Assembly (NCBI RefSeq): GCF_022829365.1
Contig: NZ_JAKSYJ010000165.1
Span: 55,646 to 119,645 of the forward strand
Length of the DNA stretch: 64,000 nt
Source of the DNA: Methylobacterium sp. J-077
GTDB lineage: Bacteria > Pseudomonadota > Alphaproteobacteria > Rhizobiales > Beijerinckiaceae
Reading direction: 5' to 3'
A program made the position numbers and the translations under genes. Below the pieces are notes generated by a model. That model was given only the letters and a program-made list of their open reading frames with translations, was not told where the DNA came from and ran no database searches. Position 1 is the stretch's first letter. Each line of letters begins with the position of its first letter. Of the stretch, positions 10,451 to 20,236 are shown piece by piece.

Positions 10451-10936
10451 TCACCGGGCGATTTCCTGGGCGGGAAACAGGCCGATCACCGGCTCCGCGC
10501 GACGGGCCGGCCCGGCCGGGAACGGCGCGCGCGGCGCCGCCGCGGTGGCGTCGAGCCACCGGCCGATGGCGCGGGCCTCGGCCTCTTCTGGGGTCGCGGC
10601 GATGACGGCGTCCCGGGTTGGCCATCCCCGGCGCGCCAAGGTCCAGCGACGCAGGCTGGAGGCTTCGAGGCCGATCAGCCAGGAGGCCAGCAGGGTGACG
10701 ATCGCGGCGATCCCCGGCGGCAGACCGAGCAGATGGCCGACGCCTGCTAGGGCGAGAAGGCCTGCCAGCACGATCAGCGCGGCGATCCAGAGGCGGTGGT
10801 ACAGGAACCACAGCACGCTGAACGCGAAGGCTGACCAAGTGAAGCCGTCCGGCACGAGCACGGCCCGGTCGAGGCCGATCGACTCGCCCGGCCGCGCATC
10901 CTTGGGCAGGTGGAGCGTGTAGCTGCGCATCCGCAT
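10451..10936 (-). CDS. DUF2628 membrane protein of the his operon
   Basis: A 161-residue protein with the DUF2628 signature: an N-terminal [17 protein letters not shown], then the lipid-facing [19 protein letters not shown] and two further hydrophobic segments ending near residue 100. The basic, proline-rich C-terminus is cytosolic if usual topology applies. This family commonly sits between hisB and hisH in Rhizobiales, as here; no role in histidine synthesis is established. An in-frame ATG two codons downstream could also be used. Confidence 0.87.
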   Translation of the reverse strand: MRMRSYTLHLPKDARPGESIGLDRAVLVPDGFTWSAFAFSVLWFLYHRLWIAALIVLAGLLALAGVGHLLGLPPGIAAIVTLLASWLIGLEASSLRRWTLARRGWPTRDAVIAATPEEAEARAIGRWLDATAAAPRAPFPAGPARRAEPVIGLFPAQEIAR

Positions 10937-11012
10937 CGCGGGACCCTCGGCTCCGGCATCGTCCTGAACATCCGTTCCGGGACGATGCAAACTCGACAAC
11001 GAAACGATGGTC

Positions 11013-11600
11013 TTACAGGGAGCCCTTCGTGGAGGGAACGCGGCCCTCCTCGCGCGGATCGATCGCCACCGCCTTCCGCAAGGCGCGGGCCAGCCCCTTG
11101 AAGCAGCTCTCGGCGATGTGGTGGGCGTTGTCGCCGTAGAGCGTCTCGACATGCAGGGTCAGCCCGGCATTCATCGCGAAGGCCTGGAACCACTCGCGCA
11201 CCAGCTCGGTGTCGAACTGCCCGATCTTCTCCACCCGGAAGGTGGTGCGGAACACCAGGAACGGCCGGCCCGAGATGTCGACGCAGACCCGGGTCAACGC
11301 TTCGTCCATCGGGAGGTGGATGTCGGCGTAGCGCGTCACCCCGCGCTTGTCGCCGAGCGCCTTGGCGAAGGCCTGACCCAGGGCGATGCCGCAATCCTCG
11401 GCGGAATGGTGCTGGTCGATATGCAGGTCGCCATCGACCTTGACCTCCAGGTCGAACAGGCCGTGCCGGGCGAACAGGTCCAGCATGTGGTCGAGGAAGC
11501 CGATGCCGGTGGCGATCTTCGACTGCCCGGTCCCGTCGAGGCCGACACTGACCGCGATGTCGGTCTCGGCGGTCTTCCGGCTGATGGAGGCGCTGCGCAT
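11013..11600 (-). CDS. hisB: Imidazoleglycerol-phosphate dehydratase
   Basis: HisB dehydrates imidazole glycerol phosphate, forming a manganese-dependent 24-mer. The 195-residue monofunctional enzyme shows the metal-binding motifs [31 protein letters not shown] and [17 protein letters not shown]. It is the first gene of the his cluster, so the operon promoter should lie in the bases before 11700. Confidence 0.97.
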   Translation of the reverse strand: MRSASISRKTAETDIAVSVGLDGTGQSKIATGIGFLDHMLDLFARHGLFDLEVKVDGDLHIDQHHSAEDCGIALGQAFAKALGDKRGVTRYADIHLPMDEALTRVCVDISGRPFLVFRTTFRVEKIGQFDTELVREWFQAFAMNAGLTLHVETLYGDNAHHIAESCFKGLARALRKAVAIDPREEGRVPSTKGSL

Positions 11601-11703
11601 TCTTTTCGGACTTTGTGTCGGGGCGGCTGGGGCCGCGAGCGCCTTCTAGAGCCTGTTCTTCCGCGATCGCAAGGATCGTCGTCTGGACAGGCGCAAAACA
11701 TGG

Positions 11704-11752
11704 GTTCCCAAAGGGCGTCAGCCCTTTGGCGGGGTGCGGGGCGGTGCCCCGC
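11704..11752. repeat. Double hairpin between hisB and mtnP
   Basis: Two adjacent inverted repeats: CCAAAGGGC/GCCCTTTGG (arms 11708-11716 and 11721-11729, four-base loop) and CGGGGC/GCCCCG (11737-11742 and 11746-11751). The same AAAGGGCGTCAGCCCTTTG sequence is a known intergenic REP-like motif of alphaproteobacteria. It lies just after the end of mtnP, so it could also act as that gene's transcript end, although no T-run follows. Confidence 0.65.
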
Positions 11753-11770
11753 GATGCGCAGGGTGGTGCT

Positions 11771-12646
<876 letters not shown>

Positions 12647-12699
12647 TCTGCTGTCCCAATGTCTCTGCGACGCTGTCGGAGCGCCGCATATCCCATCCC

Positions 12700-12817
12700 A
12701 GCACCTCATCCTGAGGTGCCGGAGCAAAGCGGAGGCCTCGAAGGAGCCTCCAGGACCCATGACGATCCCTGGAGCCCTCCTTCGAAGCCCGCAGGTGCGG
12801 GCACCTCAGGATGAGGG
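12700..12817. repeat. Interspersed inverted repeat, family B copy 2
   Basis: It begins GCACCTCATCCTGAGGTGCC and ends GGGCACCTCAGGATGAGG, with the internal pair CCTCGAAGGAGCC and CCCTCCTTCGAAG. It is homologous to the copy at 700-806 but longer in the centre. It separates mtnP from the petABC terminator. Confidence 0.85.
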
Positions 12818-12889
12818 GGGCAGGTGGGACCGGTGTCGCCGAGAGGTCGACGTCTGAGTTCGCCGAGCGGTAGCACGCGGCCACAGCGC

Positions 12890-12920
12890 AAAAAAGATGG
12901 GCCCCCCGAAGGAGGCCCAT
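12890..12920 (-). terminator. Rho-independent terminator of petABC
   Basis: Read leftward, the stem ATGGGCC/GGCCCAT (12914-12920 and 12897-12903) is extended by further G-C pairs and followed by TCTTTTTT. It begins 25 bases after the cytochrome c1 stop codon, as expected for the end of the bc1 operon. Confidence 0.85.
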
Positions 12921-12944
12921 GGTCGAGATCGATGCAATGCCGGC

Positions 12945-13856
12945 TCAGAACGTCTTGTGCAGCTCCGGCTGGAGGCCATGGACCTCGCCGCCGACATCGG
13001 CCCAGACCTTCTTCTTCACGTAGTAGAGCAGGCCGGACAGGATGATCAGGAACAGGATCACCCGGAAGCCCAGGGCCTTGCGGTCCATCATGTGCGGCTC
13101 AGCCGCCCACATCAGGAAGGCCGCGACGTCCTTGCCGTACTGGTCAACCGTCTCGGGGACAACCGGCTGGCCGTCCGCACCCTTGGCGTAGGTGACCTGC
13201 CCGTCCGTGATCGGCGGCGGCATCGCGATGATGTGGCCCGGGTAGTACTTGTTGTAGTGGCCGCCGTCGGGCACCGAAAAGTCCTTCGGCGGGTCCTCGT
13301 AACCGTTGATCAGGGCGTGGATGTAATCCGGTCCCTGCTCGGAGTAGCCGATCAGCGGCAGCCAGTCGGTCAGGAAGTACAGCGAACCGCGGGAGAAGGT
13401 CCGCGCCTTGGCGATCACCGAGAAGTCCGGGGGCGCCTTGCCGCCATTGGCCGCCGCCGCGGCCTGGTCGTTCGGGAAGGGCGGCGGGAACGTGTCGGCC
13501 GGCCGTCCGGGCCGGTCGAACATGTCGCCGGAATCGTTCGGGCCGTCCTTCACCTGATAGGTCGCGGCCAGGGCTTTCACCTGCGCGGCGGAGAAATCCG
13601 GGCCGCCTTCCTGCGCGAGATTGCGGAAGGCGACCAGCTTCATCGAGTGGCAGGCTGAGCAGACTTCCTTGTAGACCTGGAAGCCGCGCTGGAGCTGCGC
13701 GGTGTCGAACCGGCCGAACGTGCCGGCAAAACTCCAGCCGACGCGGCCCGGGATCGGGCCGCCATGCCCTTCCTGGGCGGAGGCCGGTGCAGCCCCGGTC
13801 AGCAGGGCCGCGACCGCGAAGGCGGCGGTGGTCGAGAGGACGCGACGCATCATCAT
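12945..13856 (-). CDS. petC: Cytochrome c1 of the bc1 complex
   Basis: Cytochrome c1 accepts electrons from the Rieske centre and passes them to cytochrome c. The 303-residue precursor has a signal peptide (RRVLSTTAAFAVAALL, cleavage after ASA), haem motif C66-S-A-C69-H70, an axial-methionine region HIIAMPPPI, and a C-terminal anchor ALGFRVILFLIILSGLLYYV followed by lysines. Three consecutive ATG codons mark the start. It is a free c1, not a cytochrome b/c1 fusion, ten bases downstream of the cytochrome b gene. Confidence 0.97.
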   Translation of the reverse strand: MMMRRVLSTTAAFAVAALLTGAAPASAQEGHGGPIPGRVGWSFAGTFGRFDTAQLQRGFQVYKEVCSACHSMKLVAFRNLAQEGGPDFSAAQVKALAATYQVKDGPNDSGDMFDRPGRPADTFPPPFPNDQAAAAANGGKAPPDFSVIAKARTFSRGSLYFLTDWLPLIGYSEQGPDYIHALINGYEDPPKDFSVPDGGHYNKYYPGHIIAMPPPITDGQVTYAKGADGQPVVPETVDQYGKDVAAFLMWAAEPHMMDRKALGFRVILFLIILSGLLYYVKKKVWADVGGEVHGLQPELHKTF

Positions 13857-13866
13857 GGTCCTGCCG

Positions 13867-15153
13867 TCAGCCCTTGGTGGTCGGAGCGGCGGCGGCACCC
13901 GCCGGCATGCCGGATCCGCTCACCTGCTTGCCAGGTCCGGTGACGCTCTCCAGGATCGAGGCCGGCAGCGCCTTCGGCGTCTCGAACAGGCCGCAAAGCG
14001 GCATGACGAGCAGGAAGTGGGCGAAGTAATAGGCGGTGCAGATCTGCGACGCGATCACGTAGCCCCCCTCCGGCGGCTGGGATCCGAGCCAGCCCAGAAG
14101 GAAGGTCGCGCCGATGAACACCCAGAAGAACTGCCGGTAGATCGGCCGGTAGTTGCAGGAGCGCACCCGGGACCAATCCAGCCACGGGGCGAAGGCAAGG
14201 ATGAGCACCGCCGAGAACATCAGGATCACGCCGCCGAGCTTGCTCGGGACCGCCCGCAGGATCGCGTAGAACGGCAGGAAGTACCATTCCGGCACGATAT
14301 GCGCGGGGGTCACCGCCGGGTTGGCCGCGATGTAGTTGTCAGCGTGGCCCAGATAGTTCGGCTGGTAGAACAGGAACCACGAGAACAGGATCATGAACAC
14401 GCAGGTGGCGAACACGTCCTTGACGGTGGCGTAGGGCGTGAACGGCACCGCATCCTTGCCCGACTTGATCGGGATTCCGGCCGGGTTGTTCTGGCCGGTG
14501 ACGTGCAGCGCCCAGACGTGGAGCACGACGACGCCGGCGATCATCCAGGGCAGCAGGTAATGCAGCGAGAAGAAGCGGTTCACGGTCGGGTTGCCCACCG
14601 AGTATCCGCCCCAGAGCAGCGTCTGGATGGTGTCGCCGACCACCGGGATCGCCGCCAGGATGTTGGTGATGACCGTGGCGCCCCAGAAGCTCATCTGGCC
14701 CCAGGGCAGCGTGTAGCCGAGAAACGCGGTGGCCATCATCAGCAGGTAGATGATGACGCCCAGGATGTAGAGCACCTCGCGCGGGGCCTTGTAGGACCCG
14801 TAATACAGCGCGCGGAACATGTGGACGTAGACCGCGACGAAGAACATCGACGCGCCGTTGGCGTGCGCGTAGCGCAGTAGCCAGCCGTAATTCACGTCGC
14901 GCATGATCTTTTCGACGGAATTGAACGCGCCCGTCGCTGACGGCTCGTAATGCATCGCCAGCCAGACGCCGGTGACGATCTGGATCCCCAGGAAGGCGGC
15001 GAGGATCGCCCCGAAAGTCCAGAAATAGTTGAGGTTCCGGGGGACCGGGTAGGCGATGAACGACGAGTGCACGAGCCCGGCAATCGGCAGCCGGGCCTCG
15101 AACCACTTCGCGACGCGGCTCTTCGGGACGTAGGTGCTGGCAGTTCCGCTCAT
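13867..15153 (-). CDS. petB: Cytochrome b of the bc1 complex
   Basis: Cytochrome b carries both haems b and the two quinone sites. The 428-residue protein has eight expected membrane spans. The bis-His ligands lie in WLAMHYEPS... and [12 protein letters not shown] (helix B) and SLHYLLPW / VVLHVWALH (helix D); the Qo-site motif PEWY is present in [16 protein letters not shown]. The C-terminus is a low-complexity tail [14 protein letters not shown]. Middle gene of petABC. Confidence 0.98.
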   Translation of the reverse strand: MSGTASTYVPKSRVAKWFEARLPIAGLVHSSFIAYPVPRNLNYFWTFGAILAAFLGIQIVTGVWLAMHYEPSATGAFNSVEKIMRDVNYGWLLRYAHANGASMFFVAVYVHMFRALYYGSYKAPREVLYILGVIIYLLMMATAFLGYTLPWGQMSFWGATVITNILAAIPVVGDTIQTLLWGGYSVGNPTVNRFFSLHYLLPWMIAGVVVLHVWALHVTGQNNPAGIPIKSGKDAVPFTPYATVKDVFATCVFMILFSWFLFYQPNYLGHADNYIAANPAVTPAHIVPEWYFLPFYAILRAVPSKLGGVILMFSAVLILAFAPWLDWSRVRSCNYRPIYRQFFWVFIGATFLLGWLGSQPPEGGYVIASQICTAYYFAHFLLVMPLCGLFETPKALPASILESVTGPGKQVSGSGMPAGAAAAPTTKG

Positions 15154-15166
15154 GTCCGCGTCCCTC

Positions 15167-15760
15167 TCACGCCGCTTCCTTGCCGCCCTCGCCGATCCGG
15201 ATCTTGGTGTCCGTCTCGAAGGCGTAGGGCGGGATCGGCAGGTTGATCGGCGCCGGCCCGTGGCGGACGCGCCCGACCGCGTCGAACTGGGAGCCGTGGC
15301 ACGGGCAGGCCCAGCCCTCGAAGTTGCCCTGGTGGCCGATCGGCACGCAGCCGAGATGCGTGCAGTTGCCGTAGACGATCAGCCACTGGTCGTGGCCGTT
15401 CTTGACCCGGGTCGGGAAGGCCGCCGGATCGATCATCGCCGAGAGCGGGACCGCCTGCATGTCGGTCACCTCCTTGGCCGTGAGCTTGCGCACGAAGATC
15501 AGCTTGCCGCGCCAGAACACGTTGACGATCTGGCCGTCCTGGATCGGCGTCAGGTCGACGTCGATCGGCGCGCCAGCCGCGATCGTTTCGGCATCGGGCG
15601 CCATGGACGAGATGAACGGCCAGGCCACGGAGGCCGCGCCGACCGCGAGGGCGGCGCCGGTCGCGAGGAACAGGAAGTCGCGGCGGCTCCCGTCTTGAGA
15701 GCTGCCATCCCGGGGGCCGGGGGCGGTGGCGGAGGTGGTCGCCAAGATTCGGAACTCCAT
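15167..15760 (-). CDS. petA: Rieske iron-sulfur subunit of the bc1 complex
   Basis: The Rieske protein moves electrons from quinol to cytochrome c1 through a mobile 2Fe-2S domain. The 197-residue product has a Tat-type signal anchor ([20 protein letters not shown]), followed by the hinge region and the cluster ligands C133-T-H135-L-G-C138 and C152-P-C154-H155-G-S. It is the first gene of petABC. The upstream 190 bases contain the operon promoter, which I could not place. Confidence 0.97.
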   Translation of the reverse strand: MEFRILATTSATAPGPRDGSSQDGSRRDFLFLATGAALAVGAASVAWPFISSMAPDAETIAAGAPIDVDLTPIQDGQIVNVFWRGKLIFVRKLTAKEVTDMQAVPLSAMIDPAAFPTRVKNGHDQWLIVYGNCTHLGCVPIGHQGNFEGWACPCHGSQFDAVGRVRHGPAPINLPIPPYAFETDTKIRIGEGGKEAA

Positions 15761-15948
15761 GCGTCGGCGTGAGGGCCGCAGGTGCCCTGCCCTGATCTCC
15801 TGGCCGGGCCGTGATCAAAGCATTATCGTTCTAATCTGAGCAATGAGACCGTCTGCCACCCCCAAGTCAAGCTGCGCCGGCTGGCTAGGCGGCACGCTTA
15901 GGTCACGATCGTTGTCATATGTTGCAGGGCACCGCCCGGGCTGCGCCG

Positions 15949-17814
15949 CTACGCCACGGCGCTGTCGAGATGAGCCGCGCCATCGTCCAGGAAGCCGCCC
16001 GACTGCCGGGCCCAGAGGCCGGCATAGACGCCGCCCCGGGCGACGAGTTCGGCATGGGTGCCCTCCTCGACGATTCGGCCGCGGTCGATCACCACCAAGC
16101 GGTCGAGTGCCGCGATGGTCGACAACCGGTGGGCGATCGCCACCACGGTCTTGCCGGCCATCAGCGTGTCGAGCGAATCTTGGATCGCTGCCTCGACCTG
16201 GCTGTCGAGGGCCGAGGTCGCCTCGTCGAGGATCAGGATCGGGGCGTCCTTAAGCATCACCCGGGCGATGGCGATGCGCTGGCGCTGCCCGCCCGAGAGC
16301 TTCACGCCACGCTCGCCGACCTGGGCGTCGTAGCCCCGGCGGCCCTTGTGGTCGACGAGATCGGCGATGAACCCGTCCGCATGGGCGAGCCGGGCAGCGT
16401 GCTCGATCTGCTCCTGCGTGGCGCCCGGCCGGCCGTAGCCGATATTCTCGCGGATCGAGCGGTGAAGCAGCGAGGTATCCTGGCTGACCATGGCGATGGC
16501 CTCGCGCAGCGACTGCTGCGTCACCGTGGCGATGTCCTGGCCGTCCACCAGGATTCGGCCGCTCTCGACCTCATAGAGGCGCAGCAGCAGGCTCGCCAGG
16601 GTGGACTTGCCCGCCCCGCTGACGCCCACCAGTCCGACCTTCTCGCCGGGGCGGATCGTCAGGGTGAAATCCTCGATGACGGTGGCGTCGCCGCGGCCGT
16701 AATGGAAGCCAACACTCTCGAAGCGGATCTCGCCGCCGGCCACGATTAGTTCGCGCGCGTCCGGCGCGTCGACCAGCGCGTGCGGGCGCGCCATGGTCTG
16801 CATGCTCTCCTGGATGACGCCGACATTCTCGAACACGCCGCGCACCGTCTGCATCACCCAGCCGGACATCGCCAGCAAGCGCAGGATCAGGGCGAGGCCG
16901 GCCGACGCCTCGCCCGTGGTCATGCCCCCGCTCCGCCATAGGATCAGGCAGGCCGCGCCGGTGGCGATCAGCAGCGCGCTGTTGAGCAGCCCGAGCAGGC
17001 TGGTCGTCAGGGTCACCAGCCGGAACTGGTACAGGTAGGCGTCGGTGTGCACCTCGACCGCGTCACGCACCGTCGCCCGCTCCTCGCGGTCGCGGGCGAA
17101 CAGCTTGACGGTCAGGATGTTGGTGTAGCTGTCGACGATCCGGCCGATCAGCACCGAGCGGGTGTCGGCGGTCTTGTGCGAGCGGGCGCGAGCCCGGGGC
17201 ACGAACCAGGTGGTCAGGGCGGCGTAGGCGCCGATCCAGGCCAGCACCGGCAGGGCAAGCCAGGGCGAGATCGAGCCGAACAGGCCGACAGCCGTCACCG
17301 CGTAGATCGCCACGTAGAGCAGCGTGTCGATGAACACGACGGCGAGTTCACGCACCGCCGGGCCGACCTGCACCACGCGGTTGGCCAGGCGGCCGGAAAA
17401 GTCGCCCTGGAAATACGAGAGCGCGTGCCCGAGGGTATAGAGATGCGCCCGCCAGCGGATCTGGCTGGTCGATTGCGGCACGATCAGCTGGTTGGACAGC
17501 AGCTCGTGCAGCCAGATCGTGATCGGCCGCACCACCCCGACCAGCAGCAACACCAACCCCAGCCCGACCGCGTGATCAGACAGCACGGTAGCCCGGTCCG
17601 CCGTGGCCAGAAGGTCGATGAACCAGCGCATCACCAGGTAGAGCGACGCCTCCACCGTCCCGGCGATCACCGCGATGACGAACAGGGCCACCAGCGCGTT
17701 GCGGATCGGGCGGAGGTAGAACCAGGCGAAACCCAGAACCGTCCGCGGCGGGGTGCGCGTCTCGTCGAAGGGTGCGAACGGATCGACCCGACGCTCAAGC
17801 CAATTCAGGACCAT
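15949..17814 (-). CDS. ABC exporter, fused permease and ATPase
   Basis: A 621-residue half-transporter: six membrane spans in residues 30-310 (TM1 near LVALFVIAVIAGTVEASLYL), then an ATPase with Walker A GVSGAGKSTLASLLLR, Q-loop MVSQDTSLL, signature LSGGQRQRIAIAR, Walker B APILILDEATSALD and the H-loop AHRLSTI. This is the MsbA/multidrug exporter type, acting as a homodimer in the inner membrane; the substrate cannot be inferred. The ATG is preferred over a GTG five codons upstream. No accessory genes are adjacent. Confidence 0.92.
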   Translation of the reverse strand: MVLNWLERRVDPFAPFDETRTPPRTVLGFAWFYLRPIRNALVALFVIAVIAGTVEASLYLVMRWFIDLLATADRATVLSDHAVGLGLVLLLVGVVRPITIWLHELLSNQLIVPQSTSQIRWRAHLYTLGHALSYFQGDFSGRLANRVVQVGPAVRELAVVFIDTLLYVAIYAVTAVGLFGSISPWLALPVLAWIGAYAALTTWFVPRARARSHKTADTRSVLIGRIVDSYTNILTVKLFARDREERATVRDAVEVHTDAYLYQFRLVTLTTSLLGLLNSALLIATGAACLILWRSGGMTTGEASAGLALILRLLAMSGWVMQTVRGVFENVGVIQESMQTMARPHALVDAPDARELIVAGGEIRFESVGFHYGRGDATVIEDFTLTIRPGEKVGLVGVSGAGKSTLASLLLRLYEVESGRILVDGQDIATVTQQSLREAIAMVSQDTSLLHRSIRENIGYGRPGATQEQIEHAARLAHADGFIADLVDHKGRRGYDAQVGERGVKLSGGQRQRIAIARVMLKDAPILILDEATSALDSQVEAAIQDSLDTLMAGKTVVAIAHRLSTIAALDRLVVIDRGRIVEEGTHAELVARGGVYAGLWARQSGGFLDDGAAHLDSAVA

Positions 17815-17986
17815 GTCTTCGGGGCACACCGCTACGGGAAGCCCTGATGTAAGTGCCGGGCGTCACCCGCCAAGCGCGCGCGGTCGTCGCGGCGCCGACT
17901 TTTCAGAGAAGATTCCTTATTCAGGATCTTCCTCTCGTCGCGAACCCGGCGACCCGGCCGGATTCGCGCAGGCTGGCTCGACGCGG

Positions 17987-18568
17987 TCAGCGCACCAGGG
18001 CCAGGGTGGCGCCCGACTTGGTGAGCGCGCCGTCCAGCGCGCCGCCGCCCTGGCGCAGACGCGCCGCCACGGTGCCGCCGGGCTGGTAGAGATAAACCTC
18101 GCCGTCGCGGAAATCCCAGGCCGACACCCTGGCGAGGTCCTTGTTCGGGCAGCCGGAGGCCGAGGCCTTGTAGAGGTCGAGGGCCGGCGCGCTCGACAGG
18201 GTAACCTTGCAGCTCGCGCCGGTGGCGTCCTTGGCGTCCCAGCTTCCGACGACCGAGGCGCGGCCGCTCGTGACCACCGGCGGCGGCGGCGCGGGCGGCG
18301 TCACCGGCTCGGCGATGATCGTGGGGGCCGCGGGCGATGCGTTGGCCTGGGCGCCGGGGAGCGGCGGCGCGTCGGGGCTCGCCGTGGCGCCGGGCGGGGG
18401 CGCGAGCGGCGCCGCCGTCACGGTACCCGAGGGCACGGCCTGCACCGCGTCGAGGGACGCCTGCGCAGGAGCCCGGGTCCTCGGGCTTTCCAGGCGGGTG
18501 GAAGCGCAGGCGCCGAGCGTGGCGCTCAGGCAGAGGGCAGCGAAGGTCGGCAGGCTCGGGCGCAGCAT
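17987..18568 (-). CDS. Omp19/AprI-Inh-like outer-membrane lipoprotein
   Basis: A 193-residue lipoprotein with signal peptide and lipobox LSATLGAC (Cys about residue 21), a long Pro/Ala-rich linker (residues 30-105) and a C-terminal beta domain beginning VVGSWDAKDATGASCKVTLSS and ending GATLALVR. The GSWxxxxxxxxSCKxxLS pattern and its C-terminal pair of cysteines match the protease-inhibitor Inh/Omp19 family of Rhizobiales, proposed to protect against host or self proteases. Monocistronic between the ABC exporter and sdhB. Confidence 0.8.
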   Translation of the reverse strand: MLRPSLPTFAALCLSATLGACASTRLESPRTRAPAQASLDAVQAVPSGTVTAAPLAPPPGATASPDAPPLPGAQANASPAAPTIIAEPVTPPAPPPPVVTSGRASVVGSWDAKDATGASCKVTLSSAPALDLYKASASGCPNKDLARVSAWDFRDGEVYLYQPGGTVAARLRQGGGALDGALTKSGATLALVR

Positions 18569-18732
18569 CGGACCACTTCGGATCAGGCATGGGAAGGCGC
18601 GCGATGGCGCCTCGCCCCTGACTCGGTGCCAAATGCGCTGTCCGCAAGGCGACCGCGCCGGCCGCGGAAGAGTCCGCGGCGGACGGCCGGCCTTTTCGCC
18701 CCGGTGTGGCTGGGGCGCCTCAGGTCTGGACG

Positions 18733-19557
18733 TCAGACAACCCGCTCGACCATCATCTTCTTGATCTCGGCGATGGCTTTCGCCGGGTTCAGGTTCTTCG
18801 GGCAGGTGTTGGCGCAGTTCATGATGGTGTGGCACCGGTAGAGCCGGAACGGGTCGTGCAGGGAATCGAGCCGGTCGCCGGTGTTCTCGTCCCGCGAATC
18901 GATCAGCCAGCGATAGGCCTGGAGCAGGGCCGCCGGGCCGAGGAACTTGTCGCCGTTCCACCAGTAGCTCGGGCACGACGTGCTGCAGCACGCGCACAGG
19001 ATGCACTCGTACAGCCCGTCGAGCTTCGACCGGTCCTCGGGGGTCTGGCGCCACTCCTTCTCGGGGGCCGGCGTCTCGGTCTGGAGCCAGGGCTCGATCG
19101 CGGCGTGCTGGGCGTAGAAGTTGGTCAGGTCCGGGACCAGATCCTTCAGCACCGGCATGTGCGGCAGCGGGTAGATCCGGACCGCGCCGTCCTTGTCCTT
19201 GCGGGTCAGCACCGGCAGGGCGTTGTCCGGGCTTTTGCACTCGTCGATGCCCATCGTGCAGGCGAGCGCGTTCTGGCCCTCGATGTTCATGGCGCAGGAG
19301 CCGCAGATGCCCTCGCGGCAGGAGCGGCGGAACACCAGGGTCGAATCGACCTTGTTCTTGATCCACAGCAGCGCGTCGAGCACCATCGGGCCGCAATCGT
19401 CCCGATCGACTTGGTAGGTGTCGATCCGCGGATTGGCCCCGTCATCCGGGTTCCAGCGGTAGATCTTGAAGGTCTGCAGGTTCTTCGCGCCGGGCGGCGG
19501 CGCCCAGGTGCGACCCGGGGTGATCTGGGAGTTTTTGGGAAGGTTGAACTGGGCCAT
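18733..19557 (-). CDS. sdhB: Succinate dehydrogenase iron-sulfur subunit
   Basis: SdhB links the flavin to ubiquinone through three iron-sulfur clusters. The 274-residue protein shows 2Fe-2S ligands in [22 protein letters not shown] and the later C-x-x-C-x-x-C-x-x-x-C-P groups [16 protein letters not shown] and [18 protein letters not shown]. It is separated from sdhA by the DUF433/DUF5615 pair (about 680 bases), so its expression may depend on readthrough of that module. Confidence 0.97.
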   Translation of the reverse strand: MAQFNLPKNSQITPGRTWAPPPGAKNLQTFKIYRWNPDDGANPRIDTYQVDRDDCGPMVLDALLWIKNKVDSTLVFRRSCREGICGSCAMNIEGQNALACTMGIDECKSPDNALPVLTRKDKDGAVRIYPLPHMPVLKDLVPDLTNFYAQHAAIEPWLQTETPAPEKEWRQTPEDRSKLDGLYECILCACCSTSCPSYWWNGDKFLGPAALLQAYRWLIDSRDENTGDRLDSLHDPFRLYRCHTIMNCANTCPKNLNPAKAIAEIKKMMVERVV

Positions 19558-19568
19558 TGCGGCGAGCC

Positions 19569-19943
19569 TTAATCTTGAGAGGCTGTGATCAGCGAGCGAA
19601 AGCGGAGGCGGCCGGGTTCGACCGTGACGAGCGCGCCGGACGCGAGACCGTCGCCCATGCGATTGATCGCCTGCTCGACGAGGGGGCCGACATGGGCGGA
19701 CAGGGTGATGTCCGTCCGGAGCTGCACGACGCTCGGCTTCATGGCGCCCGTGCTCACCAGCAAGGTTCCGAAGTCGAGATCATTGGTGAGGATTGTGCGG
19801 TCTTCCGATCGCGCCCAGTCCACGATGTCCTCGTCCGGGGAATCTTCCGGCCCGACGCTCGCCCAATGAACGGCGTCGTGTCCGAGCTTTCCGAGGTAGT
19901 CCACCCAATCGGTCGAGAGATTCATGTCGATCACGAACCTCAT
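19569..19943 (-). CDS. DUF5615 PIN-like toxin
   Basis: A 124-residue protein with PIN-like acidic positions: [10 protein letters not shown] (Asp 6), an EDIVDWAR helix and [15 protein letters not shown]5615 proteins are predicted RNases paired with DUF433 antitoxins. Its ATG overlaps the stop of the upstream DUF433 gene by four bases. It sits 11 bases upstream of sdhB. The C-terminus is well preserved, so it is probably active. Confidence 0.9.
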   Translation of the reverse strand: MRFVIDMNLSTDWVDYLGKLGHDAVHWASVGPEDSPDEDIVDWARSEDRTILTNDLDFGTLLVSTGAMKPSVVQLRTDITLSAHVGPLVEQAINRMGDGLASGALVTVEPGRLRFRSLITASQD

Positions 19944-20185
19944 GCCGCCGGCTCGAGCTCGACGTCGCGCGCTTGCGCGAGCCAGGCGCCGTACCGCATG
20001 GCTTCCAGCACATCCTCGCGTTCGAGATAGGGATAGCCCTGCAGCAATTCCTCGATGCTGACGCCAGCGCCGAGGTTGCCGAGGATCATGCCCACCGTCA
20101 CACGCATCCCCCGGATGCAGGGCTTGCCGCCCATCACCGCGGGATTGACCGTGATACGCGGGAGACCCTTGAAGGTCCGGGTCAT
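19940..20185 (-). CDS. DUF433 antitoxin
   Basis: An 81-residue protein with the DUF433 winged-helix pattern ITVNPAVMGGKPCIRGMRVTVGMILGNLGAG followed by SIEELLQGYPYLEREDVLEAMRYGAWLA. DUF433 proteins bind DNA and neutralise PIN-like partners such as DUF5615. Antitoxin precedes toxin with an ATGA junction, the usual arrangement. It follows sdhA by 51 bases. Confidence 0.92.
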   Translation of the reverse strand: MTRTFKGLPRITVNPAVMGGKPCIRGMRVTVGMILGNLGAGVSIEELLQGYPYLEREDVLEAMRYGAWLAQARDVELEPAA

Positions 20186-20236
20186 CGGGTCATCCTCCAG
20201 ATGACCGGCAGGCCAGGACCTGCCGGCTTAGCTCTA

